Shown piece by piece: positions 43,151 to 52,300 of a stretch of DNA of 64,000 bases. The notes under the pieces were generated by a model. It searched no databases, was not told the DNA's origin, and was given only the letters and a program-made list of their open reading frames with translations. A program made the position numbers and the translations under genes. The DNA is from Candidatus Minthosoma equi (lineage in GTDB: Bacteria > Bacteroidota > Bacteroidia > Bacteroidales > Bacteroidaceae). Numbering within the stretch: the stretch's first letter is position 1; each line of letters opens with the position of its first letter. Where the stretch lies: the NCBI GenBank assembly GCA_018064885.1, contig JAGHUI010000037.1:1-64000 (forward strand), in the 5' to 3' direction.

Positions 43151-43567
43151 ATGCGCACAATAACCCTCCTCATCATCCACTGCTCTGGCAACTCCGTCAC
43201 CTCCAAGCTGCGGTGTGCCGACATAGACCGCTACCACCGCTCTCTTGGCTGGAACGGCTGCGGCTACCACTACGTCATCCCCACAGACGGGGAGATTGAA
43301 GTCGGTCGTCCCGAAGAATTCGTTGGTTCACATTGTAAAGGTCACAACCGCCACTCCATCGGCATCTGCTACATCGGCGGTCTCGATGCCCAAGGCAAGC
43401 CTGCCGACACACGGACAGACAAGCAACGTGCCAGCCTCCGTGCCCTCCTCGTCGAGCTCCACAAATCCTATCCCCACGCACTGATCGTCGGTCACCACGA
43501 CCTCAATCCCCAGAAGCCTTGCCCTTGCTTCAACGTCTCTCAGGAATATGCCGACCTTCAGCCATAA
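43151..43567 (+). CDS. N-acetylmuramoyl-L-alanine amidase (Amidase_2 / T7-lysozyme type)
   Basis: This zinc amidase cuts the muramic acid-peptide bond. From ATG 43151 it has 138 residues with LLIIHCSGN (first zinc His), YHYVIPTDGEIEVGR, VGSHCKGHNRHSIGICYIGG (key part GHNRHSIGICYIGG) and VGHHDLNPQKPCPCFNV (second zinc His, then Cys ligand). No signal peptide is seen, as in T7 lysozyme-like members of this module. The longer frame from 43103 only translates the palindromic repeat. The hairpin at 43570-43607 follows directly. Confidence 0.92.
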   Translation: MRTITLLIIHCSGNSVTSKLRCADIDRYHRSLGWNGCGYHYVIPTDGEIEVGRPEEFVGSHCKGHNRHSIGICYIGGLDAQGKPADTRTDKQRASLRALLVELHKSYPHALIVGHHDLNPQKPCPCFNVSQEYADLQP

Positions 43568-43569
43568 CG

Positions 43570-43607
43570 AAATCAGCGGCTACAGAACAATCTGCAACCG
43601 CTGATTT
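43570..43607 (+). terminator. hairpin terminator after the amidase
   Basis: AAATCAGCGG / CCGCTGATTT, a 10-bp perfect stem with an 18-nt loop, then GTTAATCTT. It lies 2 nt after the amidase stop and closes the module. Confidence 0.7.
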
Positions 43608-43679
43608 GTTAATCTTGCAAGGACATGAATGTTTTCAACATTAACACATCATCGTGTTCATTCTCGTGACACGCTTGCC

Positions 43680-44066
43680 ATGAAAGAAGAGTCTGTAGCA
43701 AAAGCATTAGAAAACATTCATCAGGATGAGACAAGCATCCTCTCATACAATGACGAAGAATCACTTTCGTGCGCCATCAGCATAGCCTACTATTATGCAA
43801 AGAATGACTACATCATCCATCGCGAACTGGCAACAGGCAAAGGCTTTGCCGACCTCGTGTTCATTCCTCGCAAGCATGTAGACAAACCGGCAATGATTGT
43901 TGAGCTGAAATACGACAAGGATGTAGATACTGCTATCTCGCAGATTAAGCGTAAAGAGTACTCAGGCAAAGTTCTGGAATATACCGACAATCTCCTCCTC
44001 GTTGGTATCAACTATGACAAGGAAACCAAGACGCATAGTTGTGTGATAGAGAAGTACAACGCATAA
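43680..44066 (+). pseudogene. C-terminal PD-(D/E)XK domain of a DUF1703-type ATPase-nuclease
   Basis: The 128 residues from ATG 43680 match the C-terminal nuclease-like domain of AAA-ATPase_like/PDDEXK_9 proteins: ALSCAISIAYYYAKN, KGFADLVFIP (Asp), AMIVELKYDK (ExK) and QIKRKEYSGK, NLLLVGINYDKETK. Full proteins have about 500 residues with an N-terminal ATPase; none is present upstream, so I read this as a 3' remnant. The catalytic residues are intact, so a stand-alone small product cannot be excluded. Confidence 0.65.
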
Positions 44067-44118
44067 ATGACGAAAGCCCGACCATGAGCTATATTGCTCA
44101 AAGTCGAGCTTTTGTATA

Positions 44119-44290
44119 TTATCCTGTTCTTATACTTTGGTCAAAACGATATGCTAATACCGCCATAGTTCAAATCGTCGCCATATCCAATGATATACAA
44201 GGAAAAAGGGTTCACAGATGACTTCTTCTGGATAATGCGTTAACAGGCGGAGATTATGCACATACATCACTGCCAAGCCACATGCCCCCA
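44119..44290 (-). pseudogene. 3' fragment of the capsule nucleotidyltransferase gene (copy 1)
   Basis: On the minus strand the end reads HNLRLLTHYPEEVICEPFF then LVYHWIWRRFELWRY and a stop at 44154. This is the C-terminus of the family represented intact at 57462-58679. Upstream of it LAVMYV follows directly, so an internal stretch of roughly 50 codons is missing. The block 44119-44255, including DNA past the stop, is repeated at 53212-53350 with only a few differences. Confidence 0.8.
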
Positions 44291-44298
44291 CAAACTAT

Positions 44299-44760
44299 TT
44301 ACTTTGTGCTTGGACAGAAACGATGTTCCCTATCCAAGAATACCGGATAAAAAACATTATCAATGATGTAGCCTGCCAATCTAGGTTTCTGCCCTCCTAT
44401 CCTCTGTAATGTGCCCCATTCCACATCACCCTCAATATAATCAGGCTTTCGGAAATCGCTGTTATCTGGGAAATCGCCATACACCTTCAGCAGCTTCATC
44501 TGCATGGCCTCAGTTCGGTTGTACATACACACGTCCACAAACTTCTTCATCAAAACAGAAAGTCGTTTCTCTGACTCCCATTCCTCAAAAGTCTGTCCAG
44601 GAGGACACTGATTCCAATCAAAATCCTTGAAGTTCAAGCACAGCTTAGGCATATCTTCCTTCACCATACGCTCACTTCTCACATTCTCTTTTCTAAGGTC
44701 AGAAGGAGTCGAACTCTTGAATTTACTGTCAAACTTACTCTTTCTCTTCGCTCTTGCCAT
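44299..44760 (-). CDS. hypothetical partner of the AAA ATPase
   Basis: I do not recognise a named family with certainty. From ATG 44760 (ATG-like start 44772 is the alternative) it has 153 residues, with a Lys/Arg-rich first third (ARAKRKSKFDSKFKS) and a compact second half (LNFKDFDWNQCPPGQTFEEWE, key part TFEEWE; VYGDFP; EWGTLQRI; RLAGYIIDNVFYPVFLDREHRF). The last phrase resembles the core strands of small toxin-like proteins. It overlaps the 3' end of the ATPase gene by 26 nt, so the two products are probably made together. A toxin or effector role under ATPase control is an inference. Confidence 0.7.
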   Translation of the reverse strand: MARAKRKSKFDSKFKSSTPSDLRKENVRSERMVKEDMPKLCLNFKDFDWNQCPPGQTFEEWESEKRLSVLMKKFVDVCMYNRTEAMQMKLLKVYGDFPDNSDFRKPDYIEGDVEWGTLQRIGGQKPRLAGYIIDNVFYPVFLDREHRFCPSTK

Positions 44761-46081
44761 ACTCCAGCACAAACTTTTCTATGTTACCGAAATAAGGGAT
44801 TGCACCATACCTTCCCAAGAGATAATCCTTTGAGAAAGAAGCGTCATTACGCACACTGTTGGCCTGATTAACCTTGTACTCAACAAGAGAGTAAAGATCC
44901 GATACCCCCACAGCACTCTTCTCTGCAAACCATATCTGATCACGTCTCAACAAATCCTTTCTCAGAAGATTCGTATCATGTGTAGTGATTACCAGTTGAG
45001 CTCCAGCAACATTCAATGGGCTATAGAATAGCTTCAATAACTCCATAGACAACTGAGTGTGAAGACTTGCGCCAAATTCATCAATCACAAGCACACCACC
45101 ATTCTGAATTGTGTCAAAGAAAGGCCCCAGCAGAGCAAACAATTTTGTCGTACCCAGAGACTCCATATTGAAGTTCAGTCTGTCGTTTCCAACAACCTCA
45201 CCTCCCTCATACACATCATGAGTAGCAGAAATCTCCAGTTCATGCTGTTCAATCTTCTTGTTCAAATCTGGCGGCAAGCTGATACCCAATCTGTTCAACA
45301 CCTCCAGTGGTGCTGTCTGACCATTCAGCTCCTTCACATTTTCTTTTACGTTGACATCCTTGATGCATGAATCCACAATACCGATCATCTTCAGGATTTG
45401 CTCGCGTATGGTCGAGTTATACATAAAGGCCTTAGCAGTAAATGCCAGAGTGTTATCATCCAATCCCGACAAAATGTTAAATCGCTTGCGGAACCATTCC
45501 TTCACTACCATTGCCGCCTCCACATTAAACTGGGCTGCAGTCGAAAGGAATAACGCATTCGTTCTCGTCTTGCTATCCACACCACGAGCGCCCTTCATTA
45601 CCTTGCCATTCACTTTAATCGCAGTCCCCTCACGCTTAAAGCAATAACTCTCCTTCACAGCATCCACTGGCAACTGAAACAGCCATTCCGTCTGCACCTT
45701 ACCCGACATCACTTCGAAGCCATAACGATATCTGATGCCCTGACACATAAAGATCATCTGCATCGATACAGGATCATCCTTCGACATACGGTCAAAACGA
45801 TAGTACATACTGCTCAAATGCTTCACAATATGTTCATCCACAAACGAACGGAGAACCATCGACTTGAAAATATCCAAAGCAGCTACCACCGTACTCTTGC
45901 CAGAGCCGTTGGCACCATAGATAGCAGCAGTACGCAACACACGCTTTCCTTCTGCCAGATACGAGACATTAGAATACCCTGTCATATTCTCGCATTCCTT
46001 CACAGTAGTACTTGCCATCATACTAAGGGAAACTTCGTCCCTATACGACATAAAATTCTTTATTGTGAAATCTACAAGCAT
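44735..46081 (-). CDS. AAA_15/AAA_21 (RloA/OLD-like) ABC-type ATPase
   Basis: A 448-aa SMC/ABC-like ATPase. It starts LVDFTIKNFMSYRDEVSLSM (the conserved N-terminal strand of the family), followed by Walker A AIYGANGSGKSTVVAAL. The signature and Walker B region is GGVLVIDEFGASLHTQLSMELL (key part LVIDEFGASLH), and the H-loop is VITTHDTNLL. Such ATPases are usual components of abortive-infection and other anti-phage pairs (for example RloA/RloB or PARIS AriA types). Its partner gene overlaps downstream. A TAATTTTG box lies at 46113-46120. Confidence 0.88.
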   Translation of the reverse strand: MLVDFTIKNFMSYRDEVSLSMMASTTVKECENMTGYSNVSYLAEGKRVLRTAAIYGANGSGKSTVVAALDIFKSMVLRSFVDEHIVKHLSSMYYRFDRMSKDDPVSMQMIFMCQGIRYRYGFEVMSGKVQTEWLFQLPVDAVKESYCFKREGTAIKVNGKVMKGARGVDSKTRTNALFLSTAAQFNVEAAMVVKEWFRKRFNILSGLDDNTLAFTAKAFMYNSTIREQILKMIGIVDSCIKDVNVKENVKELNGQTAPLEVLNRLGISLPPDLNKKIEQHELEISATHDVYEGGEVVGNDRLNFNMESLGTTKLFALLGPFFDTIQNGGVLVIDEFGASLHTQLSMELLKLFYSPLNVAGAQLVITTHDTNLLRKDLLRRDQIWFAEKSAVGVSDLYSLVEYKVNQANSVRNDASFSKDYLLGRYGAIPYFGNIEKFVLEYGKSEEKE

Positions 46082-46112
46082 AATGTTATTTTCATTTATC
46101 GGTTTTCGGCTG

Positions 46113-46120
46113 CAAAATTA
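46113..46120 (-). promoter_or_regulatory. -7 box (TAATTTTG) for the ATPase operon
   Basis: Fits TAnnTTTG on the minus strand, 32 nt upstream of the ATPase ATG. The 240 nt upstream of this gene are A/T-rich with no gene. Confidence 0.5.
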
Positions 46121-46322
46121 CGCAAAACAATTCGCATAATACGACATTTTACGATTTTTTCACAAAATAAGACAGAACAAGCAGTAAAATCTGCATTTTT
46201 CGCAAACCAAGCCACTTATTTTGATTTCTTTATCAGTATCTAATCATCAAAAGAAAGGTTTATTTCGTGTTTTTTGCCTTGATGCAATCAAAGGGTTTTA
46301 AGCGTAACCGACTGTTTTTGAC

Positions 46323-46560
46323 TTAGAATCGCCAGAGCTCAAGTTTACGCCAAAAGTAATGATAGACTCGGAACACCGGCCCCCCATATCACCTCTTCCG
46401 GATAATGCGTCAGGAATCTCATGTTCCTCTTCAGTTTCTCCCAGGCGTGTCCCATGGTCGAAGACTTATGCTCCAGACGCTCATCATATTTCCCGAAATT
46501 ACCTGCCATCATTATTTCGTTGAGCAAGAACTTGCCTTCTTTCTCGTTGGGTTGACAAAT
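46323..46560 (-). pseudogene. 3' fragment of the capsule nucleotidyltransferase gene (copy 2), frameshifted
   Basis: On the minus strand, LICQPNEKEGKFLLNEIMMA, GNFGKYDERLEHKSS and FLTHYPEEVIW are read until a GGGGGG run (about 46379-46384). The frame then shifts and VFRVYHYFWRKLELWRF with a stop at 46323 completes the usual C-terminus. The 5' end breaks off sharply at 46560, where unrelated sequence begins. Compare the intact gene at 57462-58679. Confidence 0.82.
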
Positions 46561-46561
46561 G

Positions 46562-46659
46562 AGTTAATCTGCTATTTCAAGAACAACCTTGGTGGCATCG
46601 AGGAGTTTACTCCTATTGCCAACAATCGCTACTGCAAGATACAACTGATACCTCTCTAA
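46562..46659 (+). pseudogene. C-terminal fragment of an unknown gene
   Basis: Immediately at the break of the previous fragment the plus strand reads LICYFKNNLGGIEEFTPIAN and NRYCKIQLIPL, then stops. The composition looks like a real protein end, but no body precedes it. I do not recognise the family. Confidence 0.4.
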
Positions 46660-46757
46660 CTCTCAACTGACTTGAATTGGGTTTTGTGTTTTTCATTTTG
46701 TGAAGTCACTGGATTTTGGGGCAGATGACTATCTGCCTGTTTTGCCTGGGATATTAG

Positions 46758-46786
46758 TCGGGGCGGCTCGTGATGAGTCGCCCCGA
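46758..46786 (+). terminator. strong hairpin terminator
   Basis: TCGGGGCG-GCTCGTGATGAGT-CGCCCCGA followed by TTTTCTTTT, with an inner CTC/GAG extension. It is orphaned between two fragments, presumably the terminator of a lost gene. Confidence 0.75.
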
Positions 46787-46909
46787 TTTTCTTTTCCCTA
46801 CCTTTATGCGAGCTTGCTCCTCTGTTCAGACCTAATCAACTTTTGTGTTTGACCCTGTCATAAACGAAAGTTAGTATTAGGTTCCCAACCTATCTTCCCT
46901 TTCGTTAAA

Positions 46910-47495
46910 TCAAGCGCAAGCACATCGTCGAAGACTGTCATTATACTTCCTGCTTTTTTTTACAATCTTGCCATTTTGGATCATAAGATTCTCTACTTTT
47001 AGCCACTTCTTTGTAATTTGAAGATCTTCTTTATTCTTGAAGTCATAACATTCTTGAAGAATTTTCAAGCGTTCGACTGCATGTCGGAACATTGAAAAAG
47101 GATGTCTTGCGCAAGGCATTCAAAAGTATAGTTCTTTGCTTCTCGGTATAGGTTTCCGCAAAATGCTCCATAATCTCAAATGAGATGTAGCTACGAACAG
47201 GAATAATCTTGATTAGCTCATGATCATGATCAAAATGTTTCTTGATAAAATCCATTTCTAACTGTGATATCGAACATGGCTCATTATTCAGATTTAGTCT
47301 TTCATAATCTGATGGAAGGGATATGACAGTTCCTTCTGTGAGATCAACATACCACGAAGTCATTCCATATCCTTCATTGTTGAAAAGTGCAAAGGATAAC
47401 TCTTCAAAAAAACTTAAGTCTGAGGTTTCTTTGAATAGAGATTCTTGTCGCCGAACAATAGCGTCACTAATAAAATGATCAAACGATTCTAACAT
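46910..47495 (-). pseudogene. UPF0158-family gene with a 2-nt deletion frameshift
   Basis: The first part (47495 to about 47100) reads MLESFDHFISDAIVRRQESL to KQRTILLNALRK. The family then expects a GxxPFRxFKxxL-type helix; it is found in another frame as ARHPFSMFRHAVERLKIL followed by CYDFKNKEDLQITKKWLKVE. Restoring two bases in AAGACAT (to AAGAGACAT) at about 47110-47116 joins both. UPF0158 proteins are uncharacterised. The gene is inactive as it stands unless frameshifting occurs. Confidence 0.7.
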
Positions 47496-47620
47496 AATGT
47501 TTGATTTGATTATTATATTTTTACGAAACTGGCGAAACTCATATTGTGAAAAGTTATTAGCACCTTGTCATATGTTGAACATCTTTGTTGTTCACGCAAT
47601 TACTTGTTGCTGTAAGACTT

Positions 47621-48883
47621 CTAATATTCCAATTTATTGTTGATAAGATAGTAAAGAAATGCGGAAGAAGTGTACGCAGCATAATCTCTATACTTATTCT
47701 CCTTATGTTCATCTGCAAAATCTGATACCGATTTAATGGAAGCAAATGCTTTAGGTCTAGGTTCAACGGAATAGCAAGCAGCCAAATACAAGCCATAAGC
47801 TTCCATCTCTATTCCTTGTAAATATCTATTATGAAACATCATTTCATTAACCACGTCGACATTTGCAACAACAGCTGGTACAGTTCCATTCTGCCCCTTA
47901 TGTAGATTCAAGTCGGTTCTTGGTGCAAAATCTTCCAATGGATATTGTGAATGAATCTTGTACATCAGCTCTTTATCTTTTTGAACATCATCGATTATTG
48001 ACAAAAATGCTGGGTCGGTATGAAAAGATTTAGGATCTGGCACGAATTTCAAAAGTCCATTTTCTTTCGAGAACTTACCATTAGCCTTATCTATGGCTTC
48101 AGTAGCAACCATTATATCGCCAATATTAATTCGTCCTCCATCAGAATTTGCAGCAGCCGCTATACCTGTAATAAAAAGGTATTTTGGTCTGAAATTATAA
48201 ATCATTTTGGATACTACCGTTGCCGCTGCACTTGCACCCATTATATCAATAGTACATGTTACAATTCTTATGGTACGACCTGATGATGTGACGCATTGTG
48301 TCACATAATAATTACAGGTCTTATCAATAGGATGTTCTATTCTTTTCCAGTTATCTTTACCAAAGATATTAATGACCCATTTATTTTCCGGGTTATCAAG
48401 TGCATTGAAAATAGCAACATCATAGTCATAAGATGGATTACTCATCAGTTGCTTCTTCGATCTTATAAGGTAAGCTACCTTAAGTCGTAGCTTTTCCTGC
48501 CAACCTCTTTCATTGTCTGCGTATTTCAATAAAGCCCACAAATTATTATCGAAAACCTTTTTTTGATTCTCTGGGATCTCGTCTAAATTCATTCTGGTTA
48601 TGCCTAAAATGTGAGTAGGCATATGTACTTCATCAAATTCGAGCAATAGCTCCAAAAAATTGGCAGCATTTTGAGGGTTAGGTTGGTCGTTTTTACCAGA
48701 AGGTATAAATAAATCCAGTAGCACTAAGTCATATTGTTTTTTTGCAATTGCTTGTTGCCCCGAGTTTGTACTATAAGCTTCATCAATTTCTTCAATCGAG
48801 ATTTCTTCAAACATTTCGCATAACGTATTTTTCAATAAATCTCGTTTTTCTTTAGTATCATCAATTATTAGAATGGATAACAT
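47621..48883 (-). CDS. dtcC: Detocs effector DtcC: receiver domain plus nucleosidase/phosphorylase domain
   Basis: This 420-aa protein has a receiver domain (residues 1-145; acidic pair Asp8-Asp9, phospho-acceptor Asp57 in VLLDLFIP) joined to a purine nucleoside phosphorylase/MTA-SAH nucleosidase-like domain: FITGIAAAANSDGG (238-250), GIEMEAYGLYLAA (357-369) and SIKSVSDFAD (382-391, catalytic Asp). In the known Detocs system this effector cleaves ATP to adenine and ribose 5'-triphosphate after phosphorylation, starving the phage. The start overlaps dtcB by 23 nt. Family and order match; ATP cleavage here is inferred. Confidence 0.85.
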   Translation of the reverse strand: MLSILIIDDTKEKRDLLKNTLCEMFEEISIEEIDEAYSTNSGQQAIAKKQYDLVLLDLFIPSGKNDQPNPQNAANFLELLLEFDEVHMPTHILGITRMNLDEIPENQKKVFDNNLWALLKYADNERGWQEKLRLKVAYLIRSKKQLMSNPSYDYDVAIFNALDNPENKWVINIFGKDNWKRIEHPIDKTCNYYVTQCVTSSGRTIRIVTCTIDIMGASAAATVVSKMIYNFRPKYLFITGIAAAANSDGGRINIGDIMVATEAIDKANGKFSKENGLLKFVPDPKSFHTDPAFLSIIDDVQKDKELMYKIHSQYPLEDFAPRTDLNLHKGQNGTVPAVVANVDVVNEMMFHNRYLQGIEMEAYGLYLAACYSVEPRPKAFASIKSVSDFADEHKENKYRDYAAYTSSAFLYYLINNKLEY

Positions 48884-49313
48884 AATCTAAGATTTTTTCA
48901 AGTTCTATTTTCCAATTTTCTGAATCTGTGGAATATTTCACAGTTCCTTTGTATAAATCACCGCAATCGGCCTTGAGCCTAGCATCAATGGCTGATAACG
49001 TTTCGTTTCCAAAATTCTCGAATTGAGTCATTACAATAAATACCGGAGTTATTCCTGAATCTAACATGGTCTCAACTAACAATTCACCTCCATTTGGTAA
49101 AGACTGCTCTTTTGTGCCAACTTTTTTGTCAAATTTAGGAATAGTCATATCTATTATGTAGAAATCATAATGTTTTGACATTGCCAATTGATACCCTCCC
49201 GTATATGATTCACAGGAATCTATCATAATAACATCTTGATATTTTTTGTTTATGAATTCTATGATATCTGTTTTCTTGTAAACATCATCTTCAATGATAA
49301 GTATATTTTTCAT
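48861..49313 (-). CDS. dtcB: Detocs stand-alone receiver DtcB
   Basis: A 150-aa single-domain response regulator. It shows the acidic triad Glu8-Asp9-Asp10 (LIIEDDVY), phospho-acceptor Asp55 in YIIDMTIP, and the Thr-containing strand FIVMTQFEN. It has no output domain. In Detocs this protein acts as a phosphate sink that prevents accidental activation of the toxic effector. Its start overlaps the dtcA stop as ATGA, which should couple expression. Confidence 0.85.
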   Translation of the reverse strand: MKNILIIEDDVYKKTDIIEFINKKYQDVIMIDSCESYTGGYQLAMSKHYDFYIIDMTIPKFDKKVGTKEQSLPNGGELLVETMLDSGITPVFIVMTQFENFGNETLSAIDARLKADCGDLYKGTVKYSTDSENWKIELEKILDYVIHSNN

Positions 49314-52300
49314 CTTGCCGATATTTTTGTTAATGCTATCTTTATTTCTACTATATATCTATTATCCTCTATATGAGGATTGAAAAGATTTCCATCAGAT
49401 TTCATCTGGTAGTAAATAATGCAATCATTTTTTGCCATACCAGATAAGCCCTCTGTCCTAGTAGAAAGAAGTGGGTCTGAATGATTTTTCTTTTTATGAT
49501 AATTATCTATATGTTCTTGGGCTTCGTCTTTGTCTTCATCGAAGATCTGGTTTTCTATAACTATATTTAGAAAACCGCGTACATTGTTGATTGACACCTT
49601 ACATGATGGTGGAATCATTTTTACTTTTGCATATTCAAGCACATTATTTAGCAGATTATGAAATAAATCATAAAAAATAGTCAAAAATGCACCTGACAAC
49701 TTAGCTTCACAATTTATATCCTGGATTACATTCAAATTTGAGTCGTTTATCTTATTAATACCCTCTATTGACGCGTCTAACAATTGCTGCATCGTAAAAT
49801 CATATTCTGATGATGGTAAATGCTGAAACCACCCCTTAACAGCGTCAATATCTTGTTTAATCTGTTGATGACATCTTGTTACGGAATCTGTAAATCTACT
49901 TAAATTCGGATTTTTAGGATTTACAACAGATTTTACATTAATATTGAGTTTGTTAAGTTCGTCCTTTAATATACGCTCCGTTCCATTAATACTTTTTTGA
50001 ACTTCTTCAAAACAGGTTTCAGTATGCTCCCAAAGATCATTAAAGACAGCATCGACATATGAATGATAGTCCATATCAGGTTGCTTATAAAGTTCTACTA
50101 TTTTCTGATTCAGCCTACCTTCTGAGTAGTCAAAACATGCGTGAACCAGTTCACTCTTATAGTTCTCCGTTTTTACCTGAATAAACTGATCTTTTAGTTG
50201 AAAGATACACTTGTCTATGTTTTCTGTAAACAACATAAATGCCTCAGTGCACTTCACCCAGTTTTCTCCAACAAGTTTTAGCACCTCATCGGCCCAATAA
50301 GTATTAACATCGTAATTGTCATACTCATTTTTCAATGTTGTTAATCTCAATTCTTGAAAATGATGCCTTAATTGATTAACGATAGTACCATGTCTTACTC
50401 TACTACTTAAGTAATAATCTAATCCTGCATGATCATTGAGTAAGAATTGATCTCGAATACTTAGATAAAATTTTCGGAAAAGCTGAAATCTAGAACTTAT
50501 TGTACGTCTTTCTAAATTTGGTTGTTCGTCATCATGTCCATCTATAATTAGATCCTTTGCCGAAGCAAGTGTCATCTCGTCTTTATCGGTTGACCTATAT
50601 AGAAGAAATATAAGTTCACTGTATGACAGTTCATTTTTTTTAAGATTAAATTCGTCAACATTGATTTTACTAGAATCTACTACTTTTAGAAAGTTGTTAA
50701 TTCCTTGTTCCTTCACCAAAGCCGCAATCTCGTCTGAATATGCTTGTTTATCACATATTTTTTTGAGTTTCCTACAAATTTTAAGTCTCTCCTCTATTAC
50801 TTGATCGTCATCTTCCAGATTATTTGGGCAAATTCCTATAATATCCCTTGATACAACTTTTTCAAGGAAGAAAATCATTTTGGGGTCATCTGAATATGGA
50901 AGGTCTGAAGGCAGGTCTACATTCTGATCTGCTAAGAATCTAGTTACACTCGGAGAAACTTTGTTAGCCCAGTGTTTCGTGATGAAATAAAAGATAGATA
51001 AGTCAAGTGGTGAACCAATATCAATGTCCTCTTGACGCGACAGCCTTATATTTTTCACTTCTTGACATAAGTCTATTTTTATATAGTTTTTTAATATTGA
51101 ATTATTCACATATATAATAACCGCCTCTCTATACTTACGATCCAAGAAATAACGATTAACTAAATATGAAAGATATAGACTTTCCCTATATTTTGGAATT
51201 AGACCTGCCGAAATATTATTCTCAATAATATCAATTGAATCTGATACAATCGAAGGGAAAAGGGTTGGAAAGTTTAATAGCTTATCGTTTCTACTAATAA
51301 AATCTGCTCCAACTATCCTCAAATAATCATTACGCTCCTCTTCATCTAAATAAAAATGAGAATCATATATATTATAGTCAAAAGAATAATGCCAAATATA
51401 TTTATATCTATTATCAACTCGATCACTTGTAAGATAAGATGTTATCTCATAAATCTGACGAAATGCTATAAGGGTCGGATTTGTATAACAAATACTTTTA
51501 ATTTCATGTGTATTTACTTCTCTACTAGGATCCTCAAGATAACCAAATAAAAGACTTGAAAATATCTCTATTAAGCAGTTGGCTTGTTGAAGGGCTTTGT
51601 ATTCCAACTTGCTTCTTACAAGATATTGCAAAAACGAAAAGATAAAGTCCACATCCGAAGGGTTCTCCTTAATTCGCTTTACCACTGAGTTCATTTCAAG
51701 CTCTGCATGACACACTTCCATATTAAGAAGTAAATGGAATCGTTCTTTATTTGGAATTATTGATTTAATCTTTACTAAAGATGCATATTTATGTAAAAAT
51801 GGATCATTTATAGAATCGCAGATAATGCAGATATATTCTTTAACCAACTTATTATCCCTATAACGCTCTATATACTTATGAAGATTTAAAACAAAGAAAG
51901 CATAAAGATCTATCAAAGAAGAATTCATGTCAAATGACATCCATTCTCCCAATGGCTCATATTTGAATGGGAAACAATGAGTTTTGAGGAATCTTATCTC
52001 CCATTCTTTATAGTGCTCCTGAATATCTTTGAATCTTTCATCCGCTATAGCCTCACAAGATTTATTATTAAAAGATAGTTCCTGAGCAACAGAACACATA
52101 ACTTCCATTGCAGGGCTTGCATTTTCTACAATCGCATTGTATTTTTCCACCCTACTTTTTACCCCATTTTCTAATTCTGATAGCCTTATTTCGTTAGAGG
52201 CGCTCCAATACGAGTAGGAGATTTCTAAATTACACTTCCGAAGTATATCATAGCAAGAATCATAGTCACCAATCAAATAGCAATCTTCAAAACGCATTCT

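Noticed and set aside
38330-44066. Complete prophage or integrative element
   Set aside because: No integrase, terminase, capsid, portal, relaxase or attachment-site duplication was seen.
44299-46081. PARIS or RloA/RloB system
   Set aside because: The ATPase is of the right broad class, but the partner lacks Toprim/DUF4435 or RloB features, so I do not assign either name.
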